Notes: generated by a model from the sequence alone, not told the origin. DNA of 64,000 nucleotides from Vibrio sp. HB236076 (GCF_040957575.1 NZ_CP162601.1:930001-994000); one strand, 5' to 3'; shown: positions 10,109 through 18,404, counted from the first letter of the stretch. Program-made: numbers and translations.

Positions 10109-10242
10109 TGAGCGTTCCTTGCCAACTGAGCGTTCTTATAAGCGCTCAGTTCCATAATATAGAGAGCGCAAATTATAGGCAAAGCGTTGTCTAGGTCAAT
10201 CCTTACGGGGCAAAACGAGATAAAGTTTCAATATTGAGCGTT
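10109..10242. repeat. TGAGCG(TT) repeats around the promoter, with a 9-bp palindromic arm pair
   Basis: TGAGCGTT occurs as three direct copies at 10109-10116, 10127-10134 and 10235-10242, and TGAGCG once inverted at 10143-10148. The second copy and the inverted copy lie in a perfect inverted repeat, AACTGAGCG (10124-10132) and CGCTCAGTT (10143-10151), with a 10-nt loop. The copies flank the strong promoter on both sides. They could be operators, a leader hairpin or leftovers of duplication. The hairpin has no following T-run, so it is not a normal terminator. Confidence 0.6.
10164..10199 (-). promoter_or_regulatory. Strong sigma70 promoter with GC-rich discriminator
   Basis: On the minus strand TTGACC (10199-10194) is followed after 16 nt by a perfect TATAAT (10177-10172) and then TTGCGCTC. 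Near-consensus boxes plus a GC-rich discriminator are typical of stable-RNA promoters, which are growth-rate and ppGpp controlled. The expected start is around 10164, giving a leader of about 95 nt before the 62-codon ORF at 10070. No tRNA or rRNA follows. Confidence 0.75.
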
Positions 10243-10259
10243 GCGACAAGCTTTGCGCT

Positions 10260-11615
10260 CTAGTTTGTGCCGTCAAGATGGACATCGAGAGCAAGAATTT
10301 TTGATTTGCGCTGAAAGTTGTACAGGCGTTTTTTGGCCATCGGTAACTGCTCGACGTCAATCTCTTCAAATCCTTGTTCTCTAAACCAATGCAAACTGTG
10401 GGTGGTCAGGACAAAAAGCTTGTCGATGCCAAGTGATTTTGCCCTTTGCTTCATGTAATTTAACAACAGGCCACCGCGGTTGCCATCGCGATAATCGGAA
10501 TGAATGGCGACGCAGGCCATCTCAGCCATTTTTTCCTCTGGGTAGGGGTAAAGGGCGGCACAACCAATGATCAAGCTGTCTTTTTCGATGATGGTGAACT
10601 GATTGATTTCCTGCTCGAGCTGTTCGCGAGAGCGGCGAACCAAAATCCCTTGCTCTTCGAGCGGGTGAATCAGATCGACAATGCCGCCGATATCATCAAT
10701 TTTCGCTTGTCGGAGCTGTTCTGAGCTGGCCATGCCGATTTGCGTACCAATACCATCAAAGGAGAACAGTTCTTGGATCAAAGCGCCATCGGTCTTGTAG
10801 CTAATCAGATGACAACGAGGCGTTCCTGCTCTACAAGCGGTGACGGCACCTTTTAAAAAGCGCAGTGTTCCGGTATCGTGATTGTTGCCAACACCTGGCT
10901 CAGCCAAGAGTCGCTCAATGTGTTCGTCCGCTTGAGTGGGGAAGAGTTCAGCAATGGTGTTGCCCGACTCGTCAAGCACCCCTTGATGTGAGCAAAACCC
11001 GATAAGCTTGTCAGCTTTAAGGCGAATGGCGACCTGCGTTGCGACTTCTTCAGACAACAAGTTAAAACATTCGCCGGTGACAGAGCTTGCAACCGGGCCG
11101 AGTAACACGATAGAGCCCTGATCTAGGCTGCGATTGATGGCTTCGATGTCTAGGCGACGAATTCGACCACTGCTGCAGTAGTCGATGCCATCATCGACAC
11201 CAAGAGGTTGAGCAATGACAAAATTGCCACTGACCACGGTGAGTTGGTTGCCGGCCATCGGGGTATTGTTGAGACTCATGGATAAACGCGCGGTAATTGA
11301 GAGCTGCATTTGGCCGGCCGCTTGCATGACATAAGGCAAGGCTTCGGGTTTGGTGACGCGAATGTTCTTGTGATATGGCGTATCAACCTGGTGCTTGTCA
11401 ATCAGTTCATTGATTTGCGGACGAGCGCCATACACCAATACGATCTTGATGCCAAGGCTGTGTAATAAGGCAATATCATTAATAATATTGCTGAAATTTT
11501 TGTCGGCAATAGCTTCACCCCCAATCATGACCACCATGACTTTTCCGCGGTGTGCGTTAACATAAGGGGTCGATTGGCGAAAGCCTTTGACGAGAGCTGT
11601 ACTGCGAATCTTCAA
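10260..11615 (-). CDS. argA: Amino-acid N-acetyltransferase (N-acetylglutamate synthase, ArgA)
   Basis: ArgA catalyses acetyl-CoA + glutamate to N-acetylglutamate, the first step of arginine synthesis. The 451-aa product has an N-terminal amino-acid-kinase-like domain ([59 protein letters not shown]) that holds the arginine-inhibition site, and a C-terminal GNAT domain from about residue 300 ([45 protein letters not shown]). The start is TTG at 11615: an in-frame stop lies just upstream, and the residues after it align with the E. coli start. Upstream (about 11637-11675) there is AT-rich sequence with imperfect ARG-box halves such as TATGAATAAAAAG on the minus strand; ArgR control is plausible but not clear. 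Confidence 0.96.
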   Translation of the reverse strand: MKIRSTALVKGFRQSTPYVNAHRGKVMVVMIGGEAIADKNFSNIINDIALLHSLGIKIVLVYGARPQINELIDKHQVDTPYHKNIRVTKPEALPYVMQAAGQMQLSITARLSMSLNNTPMAGNQLTVVSGNFVIAQPLGVDDGIDYCSSGRIRRLDIEAINRSLDQGSIVLLGPVASSVTGECFNLLSEEVATQVAIRLKADKLIGFCSHQGVLDESGNTIAELFPTQADEHIERLLAEPGVGNNHDTGTLRFLKGAVTACRAGTPRCHLISYKTDGALIQELFSFDGIGTQIGMASSEQLRQAKIDDIGGIVDLIHPLEEQGILVRRSREQLEQEINQFTIIEKDSLIIGCAALYPYPEEKMAEMACVAIHSDYRDGNRGGLLLNYMKQRAKSLGIDKLFVLTTHSLHWFREQGFEEIDVEQLPMAKKRLYNFQRKSKILALDVHLDGTN

Positions 11616-11840
11616 AATCCATTACCGGTTGTTTATTTATGCTAAAATAATGCCTTTTTATTCATAGTCTAGCAAGTGTTTTTTTGTCTTTATCCGCATC
11701 GTAAACCGGCTTGGTGACCAGAGCTTTACCCATGGCGAATTTCTGGCATCACGTATTGATAATAGGGTTAGATAATCTGCTCAATTGTGTTTATAGTTAC
11801 TATTATTACTTTCAGTTTCACGTACGTCGTGTGTCTTTTT

Positions 11841-12278
11841 ATGTCGGTTACTCGTTGGTTTCGAAAAAATAATGTTGCAGACAGCGAAGGTCGTAACAAA
11901 CTCTGGTTAGAGCGCAGCTTAATGCTAGCGGCACTCACAGGAGCCTGTGTGACCGTTTACCTGTACAAGGGTGCCATTGCTCAATACTTAGCGCCGCCGG
12001 TGTCGACCAACCTCGTTTATGGTACTTGGGTTGAACAAAACGTTGCCCCTTATGCACGCGATGAGTTTGAAATCTCACCGCAAGGTATTATTCGCCGCGG
12101 CGCAATATTGACCACCTCTTTTGAATTTGACGGTCAAACATTGCACTTTCATTACGCCGGGCAAGATTTTCGTTATCGCATTCTCGATACGGCCTTCACT
12201 GAAATGCAACTCGACAGCGACGATTACTATCAACCTGTCTTTCACAAACAAGGGGCTAGGCAGCTTTCTTTGCGTTAA
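11841..12278 (+). CDS. DUF2850-type inner-membrane protein
   Basis: A 145-aa protein of unknown function. After a basic N-terminus there is one membrane segment (about residues 25-45) and then a soluble part with YGTWVEQNVAPYARDEFEIS and TSFEFDGQTLHFHYAG, which I recall as the hallmark of DUF2850, a family seen mainly in Vibrionaceae. The open frame extends upstream to a GTG at 11787, but a -10-like TTAGATAAT at 11768-11776 would start transcription at about that point. I therefore chose ATG 11841, though its ribosome site is weak. It stands divergent from argA and upstream of mltA. The soluble part is probably periplasmic. Confidence 0.7.
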   Translation: MSVTRWFRKNNVADSEGRNKLWLERSLMLAALTGACVTVYLYKGAIAQYLAPPVSTNLVYGTWVEQNVAPYARDEFEISPQGIIRRGAILTTSFEFDGQTLHFHYAGQDFRYRILDTAFTEMQLDSDDYYQPVFHKQGARQLSLR

Positions 12279-12432
12279 GTGTACGTTTTTTAATAAAAGC
12301 CTTGGTGGCAAAAAAACGCTGGCTAAAATAAAGGCCGTTCAAAAGTAAACTTGTTGTCAAAAGCATGGTGATTGGCTGTCGGCGTTGCTACACTGAGCAG
12401 ACGTGTTTGGCTCAAAATGATGGATACCCTTA

Positions 12433-13542
12433 GTGATTAAACGCCTGTTAACGACATCTTGCATACTTATTCTTACCGCGTGTAGCTCAACGCCTACGGT
12501 TGACCGAGGTCAACAATATCGCGATGGGGATTTACCACAGCTGCTCAACAAAACCACTCAGGTCTCGTCAAACCAGCCGAAAAACCTCAATACGTTTGCC
12601 CGCCAAGCTCAAGCTGTCATCGACAACTCACCTCGCATGGCGAAGACCTACCAGCACTTGTATGTTCAAATTGAACAGTGGATACAAAAAAGTGGTGATC
12701 CGCAAACGTTAGCGGATTACGGGCTGCAAACCGCGCAAGTCGGTGGCAGTGACCACAAAGGCAACGTTCTGTTTACGGGTTACTTTTCACCGGTGATTGA
12801 ATTGCGCCATCAAGCCGACGAGACCTTTAAATACCCGGTATACAAAAAACCGCAATGTAACGCCAATTGCCCAACCCGAGCGCAAATTTATCAAGGCGCA
12901 TTGCAGGGCAAAGGGTTGGAGTTGGGCTATTCGTCAAATTTGATTGACCCATTTATCATGGAAGTACAAGGCAGTGGCTTTGTTCATTTTGGCGATGATA
13001 ACACTCTGGAATACTTTGCTTACGGCGGCAAAAACAACCGCGCTTACGTCAGCATTGGTCGCATTTTGATTGAGCGTGGCGAAGTCGAAAAAGAAAAAAT
13101 GTCGCTCAAAGCCATAAAAGAGTGGGTCATGGCACAAGATGAAGAGCGGGTACGAGAATTGTTAGAACAAAACCCATCTTATGTTTTCTTTGAACCGCAA
13201 AAAGCCGCGCCAGTTCGCGGTACGGCAGGGATCCCCCTATTGCCAATGGCCTCGGTGGCCGGCGATCGCAGTTTGTTCCCAATGGGGACACCGGTATTGG
13301 CTGAAGTGCCTTTACTCAATGCCGACGGTACCTTTAGCGGCACCTATCAACTGCGAGTGTTAATTGTGTTAGACACCGGCGGCGCGGTGAAAAACAGTCA
13401 CTTAGATTTGTATCACGGCATGGGGGCACGCGCAGGCATAGAAGCTGGGCATTATCGTCATTTTGGCCGAGTGTGGAAGTTAGGCCTCGATGGAGACAGC
13501 ACCCAATCACCTTGGACTTTGTCGCCAGAAAAGCTAAAATAA
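12433..13542 (+). CDS. mltA: Membrane-bound lytic murein transglycosylase A
   Basis: MltA cleaves the MurNAc-GlcNAc bond of peptidoglycan to give 1,6-anhydroMurNAc ends. The 369-aa product starts at GTG 12433 and has a lipoprotein signal ending LTAC with Cys17, so it should be anchored in the outer membrane. Family blocks visible: FTGYFSPVIE, SNLIDPFIMEVQGSGFVHFGD, NRAYVSIGRILIERGE, FFEPQKAAPVRGTAGIPLLP and a C-terminal LIVLDTGGAVKNSHLDLYHG, containing the catalytic-type Asp of the 3D-like fold. A terminator follows at 13562. Downstream tcdA is a separate unit. The muropeptides it releases would be substrates for AmpG, also in this window. Confidence 0.95.
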   Translation: MIKRLLTTSCILILTACSSTPTVDRGQQYRDGDLPQLLNKTTQVSSNQPKNLNTFARQAQAVIDNSPRMAKTYQHLYVQIEQWIQKSGDPQTLADYGLQTAQVGGSDHKGNVLFTGYFSPVIELRHQADETFKYPVYKKPQCNANCPTRAQIYQGALQGKGLELGYSSNLIDPFIMEVQGSGFVHFGDDNTLEYFAYGGKNNRAYVSIGRILIERGEVEKEKMSLKAIKEWVMAQDEERVRELLEQNPSYVFFEPQKAAPVRGTAGIPLLPMASVAGDRSLFPMGTPVLAEVPLLNADGTFSGTYQLRVLIVLDTGGAVKNSHLDLYHGMGARAGIEAGHYRHFGRVWKLGLDGDSTQSPWTLSPEKLK

Positions 13543-13561
13543 TCCGCTAGACATAAGCAGT

Positions 13562-13590
13562 AAGAGTGCGTATAAATCGCACTCTTTTTT
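13562..13590 (+). terminator. Terminator after mltA
   Basis: Perfect 9-bp stem AAGAGTGCG (13562-13570) with CGCACTCTT (13578-13586), 7-nt loop, followed by T residues. It ends the mltA message before tcdA. Confidence 0.88.
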
Positions 13591-13639
13591 ATTGTCAGCG
13601 GGTCACTGCTGATAAAGATGAAATAGGTGAAAGTGTAAT

Positions 13640-14452
13640 ATGCGTGAACTCGATACCCCAGCCTCAGATGGTTATCAGCAGCGATTTGGTGGTACACGCC
13701 GACTTTATGGCAATGATAATGTAGAGATTTTAAGGGCGGCTCACGTGGCTGTTATCGGTATTGGTGGCGTGGGCTCTTGGGCCGCGGAAGCATTGGCACG
13801 ATCCGGTGTTGGTGAAATCACCTTGATTGATATGGACGATGTCTGTATTACCAATACCAACCGCCAAATTCACGCGTTGTCGTCAACCATTGGTGAAAGC
13901 AAAATCGAAGCGATGGCAGAACGTATTGCGCAAATTAACCCCGATTGTCAGGTTCACCTCATCGATGACTTTATCAACGCCGATAATCAAGCAGAGTACT
14001 TGAGTCGTCAGTATGATTATGTGATTGATGCTATTGATAGCTTACCCGCGAAAGCCTCATTACTGGCGTATTGTCGCAGCAACAAAATCAAGGTGATCAC
14101 GATTGGTGGGGCGGGCGGTCAAACCGATCCGACTCAAATTCAGGTCGCCGATTTGACCAAAACCATTCAAGACCCTTTGGCCAAAAAACTTAAAGACCGT
14201 TTGCGTCGTCATCACAATTTCCCGACCAATCCGGCGCGAAAATTTGGTATCGAGTGTGTGTTTTCTTCCGAGCAGTTAAAGTACCCACAAGCCGATGGCA
14301 GTGTGTGTGCGGCCAAATCGAGTGCCTCTGGCCCCAAACGCATGGATTGTGCGAGTGGCTTCGGTGCGGCTACTGTGGTCACAGCGACGTTTGCTTTTGT
14401 TGCTGTGGCGAAAGTCATTGAAAAAATACTGGCCAAATACGGTCAACAGTAA
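13640..14452 (+). CDS. tcdA: tRNA threonylcarbamoyladenosine dehydratase
   Basis: TcdA (CsdL/YgdL) is an E1-like enzyme that uses ATP to cyclise N6-threonylcarbamoyladenosine at tRNA position 37 to ct6A. The 270-aa product has the ThiF/MoeB Rossmann start AVIGIGGVGSWAAEALARSG (near residues 36-55), the LIDMDDVCITNTNRQ nucleotide-binding block, YVIDAIDSLPAKASLL, and a C-terminal hydrophobic helix (VVTATFAFVAVAKVI) used for membrane association in E. coli. It lacks the zinc CxxC of MoeB. csdE follows after 10 nt, matching the known CsdA-CsdE-TcdA sulfur-relay partnership. TrmO, another enzyme of position-37 t6A modification, also lies in this window. Confidence 0.95.
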   Translation: MRELDTPASDGYQQRFGGTRRLYGNDNVEILRAAHVAVIGIGGVGSWAAEALARSGVGEITLIDMDDVCITNTNRQIHALSSTIGESKIEAMAERIAQINPDCQVHLIDDFINADNQAEYLSRQYDYVIDAIDSLPAKASLLAYCRSNKIKVITIGGAGGQTDPTQIQVADLTKTIQDPLAKKLKDRLRRHHNFPTNPARKFGIECVFSSEQLKYPQADGSVCAAKSSASGPKRMDCASGFGAATVVTATFAFVAVAKVIEKILAKYGQQ

Positions 14453-14462
14453 GGCGCGGTTT

Positions 14463-14882
14463 ATGAACAGTGCAAGACCTACTCTTTCTCAAGTGATCGA
14501 TACCATGCAATCGATGCAGGGTTGGGAAAACAAATACCGCCAAGTGATTGTGTGGGGTAAATCGCTACCGACCATGTCTGAACAAGACAAACAAGCGAGT
14601 TTAGCCGTGGCTGGGTGTGAAAGCCAAGTCTGGCTGACGGTCACAGCGCAAAGCGGTGGCACCTGGTGGATTCAAGCGGATTCGAACGCGCGTATCGTGC
14701 GTGGGCTTATCTTTGTCATACTCGTCGCTTACCAAGGCAAAAGCAGCGCCGATATTTTAGCCTTTGATACCGAAGCTTACTTTGCGCAATTAGGCTTGCT
14801 TTCCCACCTAAGTCCCTCGCGGGGCAATGGTTTACGCGCGATTGTTGAAACGATTCGTCAACAGGTCAGCGGCGCGCACTGA
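14463..14882 (+). CDS. csdE: Cysteine desulfurase sulfur acceptor CsdE (SufE family)
   Basis: CsdE takes persulfide sulfur from the desulfurase CsdA. The 139-aa product has the family core WENKYRQVIVWGKSLP, the acceptor cysteine Cys52 in VAGCESQVWL, and DSNARIVRGLIFVILVAYQGKS near the middle. I chose ATG 14463 because aagg lies about 8 nt upstream and the N-terminus then matches the family; the frame remains open further upstream inside tcdA. The start is 10 nt after the tcdA stop, so they form an operon. No csdA gene follows; the next gene, yajL, is convergent, so the desulfurase partner must be encoded elsewhere. Confidence 0.92.
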   Translation: MNSARPTLSQVIDTMQSMQGWENKYRQVIVWGKSLPTMSEQDKQASLAVAGCESQVWLTVTAQSGGTWWIQADSNARIVRGLIFVILVAYQGKSSADILAFDTEAYFAQLGLLSHLSPSRGNGLRAIVETIRQQVSGAH

Positions 14883-14912
14883 CCCCCTTTGATTGACTGG
14901 CCAGCTCAGCTG

Positions 14913-15521
14913 TTACGTTTCAGGCTGGCCGCCTAATTTGTCGTAATTGAGCTGCGGAAGTGGCACCATCGGCTGGACGACTTGTTTGGCGTGCGCCTTG
15001 CCAGACAGCTTGGCAATGATTTCTACAGAAAACTCTAAGGCGCTGCCAGGTCCTTGACTGGTGATTAATTTGTGGTTGATATCGACCGTCACTCGCTTAC
15101 TGCGCCATTGTGAGCGGGGAATGGCGGCTTCAAAGTCGGGATGAGCGGTCATGATGGCTTTGGGGTAAAGCTGGTGAGACTGCAACACAACGGCAGGGGC
15201 GGCGCAAATAGCGGCCAACCATTTGCCATCGTAGCGGTGTTGCTTGAGCATTTCGATCAGTAAGGTACTGTCTCTAAAACATTCGGCACCGCCAACCCCA
15301 CCCGGTAACACAATCGCATCAAATTCCTCATCAGCCACATTGACCAAAGGGCAATCGGCCTGTAGAGCAATGCCTCTCGAGCCGGTGATCTGACAACTGG
15401 AATCGAAATTGGCGCTGGCGACCACAACCTGATAATTGGCTCTGATCAGGGTGTCGATGACGGTGACGGCTTCAATTTCTTCACTGCCATTGGCAATGGG
15501 GACAAGAACGGTTTGATTCAT
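14913..15521 (-). CDS. yajL: DJ-1/PfpI family protein YajL
   Basis: YajL belongs to the DJ-1/ThiJ family, linked to protection against oxidative and carbonyl stress; its exact reaction (chaperone, deglycase) is disputed. The 202-aa product follows E. coli YajL through the sequence: LVPIANGSEEIEAVTVIDTL, IVLPGGVGGAECFRDSTLL, and the nucleophile-elbow cysteine Cys106 in WLAAICAAPAVVL, plus LITSQGPGSALEFSVEII. The ATG overlaps the stop of panE by 4 nt, so the two are translated as a pair. A weak hairpin (GGCCAGC/GCTGGCC, 14899-14930) overlaps its 3' end. Confidence 0.93.
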   Translation of the reverse strand: MNQTVLVPIANGSEEIEAVTVIDTLIRANYQVVVASANFDSSCQITGSRGIALQADCPLVNVADEEFDAIVLPGGVGGAECFRDSTLLIEMLKQHRYDGKWLAAICAAPAVVLQSHQLYPKAIMTAHPDFEAAIPRSQWRSKRVTVDINHKLITSQGPGSALEFSVEIIAKLSGKAHAKQVVQPMVPLPQLNYDKLGGQPET

Positions 15522-16402
15522 AAAGACTCCGGTACAAAAGGGCGTTGGGTCAACTGTTGGTAGACACTTAAGTGGACTGGCATAGGATGACGCTTGGCTT
15601 TGGACAAGATAAATCCCGTAATGTAGTCGATTTCGGTTGGCCGTTGATAAAAAACATCTTGCTGCATCGATGAATAATTGCTGGCGGTGTTGCGAATGAC
15701 TTGATGGACGAGGCGTAACATCTCGTCGCTTTGCAAAGATTGGCCTGATTGATTGGCGACCTCGCAGGATTCAAACACCAATTTTTCCACTTGAGCCGCC
15801 CAGTCAGGTTGCGTTAATAAATCGCCGTTGCGACACTGATACAGAGCGGTAAGCGGGTTGATCGCGCTATTGACAATCACTTTTTGCCACAACTTGGTTT
15901 CGATATCTTCGGCCCAGCTCACCGGTGAGAGCGCGTGATCAAACACATCGGCGATAAAAGTACACTGTTGACCTTTGTGGTTATAAGCGCCAATAAAAGT
16001 ATCACCAAGGCCGGTGTGCTCTAAGGTGTCCGAGTGAGGGCGATAGGCACCATGGGTGGTGGTGGCGAGCAAAATAGGCTGCTGAGCAAAGTGTTTGGCG
16101 ACTCTCTCTGCCGTGCCCATGCCATTGTGGAGTAAAACGATGATGGTTTGCGGCGCAAGCACGTTTTGCCAAGCCTGCAGTGCTTGCTCGACCTGCCAAG
16201 CCTTGACGGTCACCAGTACCACATCGGCTTGTTGTAACTCAGGTGTCTGTGCCGAGGGGAAGTGATAAGTTTGCCCGTTAAATGTTCGCTGGTAAGGCTC
16301 GCCGAGATGTCGCCCCAACAGGCTGACTCGATGGCCGCTGCGCTGTAAATGACACGCCCACAAGGAGCCAATCGCCCCGGGGCCTAAAATAACAATGTTC
16401 AT
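15518..16402 (-). CDS. panE: 2-dehydropantoate 2-reductase
   Basis: PanE reduces ketopantoate to pantoate with NADPH in pantothenate/coenzyme A synthesis. The product from ATG 16402 is 294 aa. It opens with the Rossmann motif MNIVILGPGAIGSLWACHL, has VLLHNGMGTAE in the middle, and the catalytic-type lysine in KLWQKVIVNSAINPLTAL. The open frame continues 11 codons upstream (to 16435), but the Rossmann strand is expected at the very N-terminus, so ATG 16402 is the better start. It is followed by yajL with a 4-nt overlap; a strong bidirectional terminator separates it from ompK upstream. Confidence 0.94.
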   Translation of the reverse strand: MNIVILGPGAIGSLWACHLQRSGHRVSLLGRHLGEPYQRTFNGQTYHFPSAQTPELQQADVVLVTVKAWQVEQALQAWQNVLAPQTIIVLLHNGMGTAERVAKHFAQQPILLATTTHGAYRPHSDTLEHTGLGDTFIGAYNHKGQQCTFIADVFDHALSPVSWAEDIETKLWQKVIVNSAINPLTALYQCRNGDLLTQPDWAAQVEKLVFESCEVANQSGQSLQSDEMLRLVHQVIRNTASNYSSMQQDVFYQRPTEIDYITGFILSKAKRHPMPVHLSVYQQLTQRPFVPESL

Positions 16403-16502
16403 AGTAAATTTTGATGACTGAGTTGGTCCCAACAAGGGGATACATAAGAATAAAGCCTAACACTGAAAGGAAGAATAGGGCAGGTGAAAAATACCAGCAA
16501 TA

Positions 16503-16528
16503 AAAAATGGCGCTAAAGCGCCATTTTT
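16503..16528. terminator. Terminator after ompK
   Basis: A perfect 12-bp stem, AAAAATGGCGCT (16503-16514) with AGCGCCATTTTT (16517-16528), symmetrical with A and T runs, so it can act in both directions. It ends ompK before panE. Confidence 0.92.
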
Positions 16529-16554
16529 ACGTGGAGTGTGAACTTGTCACACGA

Positions 16555-17367
16555 TTAGAATTTGTAGGTCGCCGCGATGTAATGAGCAAAACCGGTTGAA
16601 TCAGCGACTGCAAAGCCATAGTCATGACCATCTTTGATACCGTAGATGTTTTTGAATGCTTTTAGGCCGTAACCAAGGGCATAGCGCTCTGAGTGCCAGT
16701 ACAAACCGTTAAACATGGTACCGCCAGTGGAAGAAGTTGCTCCGTTCTCACTCTTCATGCCAAACTGCCAATCGATGTAACCTTGGTATGACAAGAACGA
16801 GCCATTGTCGAAGAAGTAAAACGGTTTAAACCAGTTGGTGGCAATATGATAGCCGTTCCAGTCTTTGTTGTTGCCGTCGTAAACACCGTAGAAGTTCAGG
16901 CCAATTTTGCCCAGCCATGGCACTTCAACGTCTGAGCCCAAACCAATTTTTTGGTTATTAACGCCGTCAGCACCGCCATCCCATTCAATTAGAGAGGCGA
17001 CGTAGAGCTCTTTTACTGGGCCAAACGACAAATCTTTACCGGTTAATGCATCTAATGACATGCGCGGCGCAAATTTCATGAACATCTTCGACGAACCATC
17101 TTTATCACTGTCTGGATCGCTAGTTAAGTTAAAGACATCAACATAGCCGTAGAGGTCAAACAGACCAGAGCGACCGCCAAATTCCATTTCTAGGTAGTCG
17201 TGGTCTGAGCCATCAGGGAAACCTGGTAACTCGTTAAACGCACCCATTAGATTAAATTGAAGCCATTTGTAATCGTTTTTGTGAATGTCGCCATCAGAAT
17301 AGTCGGCGGCAAACGTGGGCATTGAAGTTGCTGCTAAAAGGCTTAACGCTAAAAGTGATTTACGCAT
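16555..17367 (-). CDS. ompK: Outer-membrane channel OmpK (Tsx family)
   Basis: OmpK is a 12-strand outer-membrane channel of the nucleoside-specific Tsx family; in vibrios it is known as a vibriophage KVP40 receptor. The 270-aa product has a signal peptide ending PTFA (Ala20) and then alternating amphipathic beta strands, with DYKWLQFNLMGAFNELPGF, GRSGLFDLYGYVDVFNL and a terminal aromatic, AATYKF, as expected for BAM recognition. A CRP-like site lies 130 bp upstream, matching the cAMP control known for tsx. It is a single-gene unit with its own terminator. The nucleoside substrate is inferred from the family. Confidence 0.92.
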   Translation of the reverse strand: MRKSLLALSLLAATSMPTFAADYSDGDIHKNDYKWLQFNLMGAFNELPGFPDGSDHDYLEMEFGGRSGLFDLYGYVDVFNLTSDPDSDKDGSSKMFMKFAPRMSLDALTGKDLSFGPVKELYVASLIEWDGGADGVNNQKIGLGSDVEVPWLGKIGLNFYGVYDGNNKDWNGYHIATNWFKPFYFFDNGSFLSYQGYIDWQFGMKSENGATSSTGGTMFNGLYWHSERYALGYGLKAFKNIYGIKDGHDYGFAVADSTGFAHYIAATYKF

Positions 17368-17737
17368 TTATTAACTCTCTATGTTGATAATCCATTGTAC
17401 GCATTCCATGCGCTGTTTTTATTGTTCCTGCAAGATTGATAATAGCGTTTTATCTCCCAATTTAAAGTGGTCTGATTAGCACTTTTCACAATATTTGGTG
17501 ATGGCGATCACTAATTGGAACAAAAAATTAAACTTTTATTAACCCTGTTGATTATTTCACCGAGTTGGTTGTTGCTTAAACGCATAAACGTTTGCGCAAT
17601 CGATTTGTTGTCTTTTGCATGGGTGAGTTGCCTTGTCGGTGGCTTTTTCTCTTGCTGTTGGCCCGCTGAAAAAACGGCCAACGTGATCTTTTTGCAAAGG
17701 GATTCGTAACAAAAAAACAACAAATAAAGAGGGTGAT
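17368..17737. other. Intergenic region ompK - Lon-N-domain gene
   Basis: A 370-bp divergent regulatory region. It holds the CRP-like site at 17497-17512 and, for ompK, an AT-rich -10-like TATTAT on the minus strand. A 64-codon open frame from TTG 17515 to 17709 has hydrophobic content but no ribosome site; I consider it chance. The gene at 17738 has a good ribosome site (gaggg) but I see no strong promoter for it. Confidence 0.5.
17497..17512. promoter_or_regulatory. CRP-like binding site
   Basis: The core is GTGA-N6-TCAC (17498-17511), within GGTGATGGCGATCACT, a perfect palindrome in the contact bases with one mismatch to TGTGA. It lies 130 bp before ompK and 226 bp before the divergent gene, so ompK is the likelier target. 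Confidence 0.65.
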
Positions 17738-18346
17738 ATGGAAAGCTTAAGTTTATTTCCCCTGAGCTCAATCGTACTTCCTGGCGGTCAAATGAGACTG
17801 AGGATTTTTGAGCCGAGGTATCAGCGATTAGTCAAACAATGCCTGAGACACAATCAGCCGTTTGTGATGTGTTTGGCCCCAACGTCGAATCAAGTTTGGC
17901 ATCAAGAGCCATTGGAATGGGTGGGGAGCGTGGTGAGTATTGTTGATTTTGAACAGTTGGAAGACGGTTTGCTCGGCATTACCGTACAAGGGCTAGAGCG
18001 CTGCGTGATCCACAGCGTCGAAACTGAGTACGATGGTTTGCGTTTGTGCAACATCGAGAAAATCGGCCGTTGGCCTAGTCAGCCTCTTTCCAAGGCCGAC
18101 GCCATACTGGCTCACAGTTTGGGCGAAGTCTATCAGCAATTTCCTCAGTTAGAGCAGTTGAATCGGCCGGCCCATTTTGATGACTCGGCCTGGGTATCAC
18201 AGCGCTGGTTGGAATTGTTGCCGCTCAATCAAGTGCCGCTTAAACAGCTGGTATTGGCACAAACCTGCCAACAAACATTGACTTTTTTACATCAAACGTT
18301 ACTAAGCGATGATGGCGCAGCCAGCCAGCAAAATTATCATCATTGA
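17738..18346 (+). CDS. LON substrate-binding (Lon N-terminal) domain protein
   Basis: The 202-aa product starts MESLSLFPLSSIVLPGGQMR followed by LRIFEPRYQRLVKQC, the typical N-terminal (PUA-like) domain of Lon protease. There is no AAA+ module and no Ser-Lys protease domain, so it is a stand-alone LON-N protein of unknown function; such proteins may bind unfolded protein or other partners. The ATG has a clear ribosome site (agaggg). Its stop codon (TGA 18344-18346) coincides with the first bases of the proposed promoter for the ECF sigma gene downstream. Confidence 0.85.
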   Translation: MESLSLFPLSSIVLPGGQMRLRIFEPRYQRLVKQCLRHNQPFVMCLAPTSNQVWHQEPLEWVGSVVSIVDFEQLEDGLLGITVQGLERCVIHSVETEYDGLRLCNIEKIGRWPSQPLSKADAILAHSLGEVYQQFPQLEQLNRPAHFDDSAWVSQRWLELLPLNQVPLKQLVLAQTCQQTLTFLHQTLLSDDGAASQQNYHH

Positions 18347-18370
18347 TCTTTATTTTACCAATTACGTATA
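18344..18370 (+). promoter_or_regulatory. Possible autoregulated ECF-type promoter
   Basis: TGATCT (18344-18349) and CGTATA (18365-18370) are separated by 15 nt and placed 35 nt before the sigma gene. TGATC at -35 is the element associated with RpoE-ChrR class promoters, and these sigma genes usually control themselves. The spacer and -10 are my reading, not measured. Confidence 0.5.
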
Positions 18371-18404
18371 CACTTAAAATAAGCTTATCTTTAAGGACAA
18401 TGAG

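Noticed and set aside
11637..11675. Tandem ARG boxes upstream of argA
   Set aside because: Only half-sites match the ArgR consensus. Regulation by arginine is likely from biology, but I cannot define the boxes by eye, so they are mentioned only in the argA entry.
14899..14930. GGCCAGC/GCTGGCC hairpin between csdE and yajL
   Set aside because: The right arm lies inside the yajL coding end, the loop is long and there is no T-run, so I did not call it a terminator.
17515..17709. 64-codon hydrophobic ORF between ompK and the Lon-N-domain gene
   Set aside because: It starts with TTG directly after the CRP-like site, has no ribosome site and overlaps the divergent promoter region.
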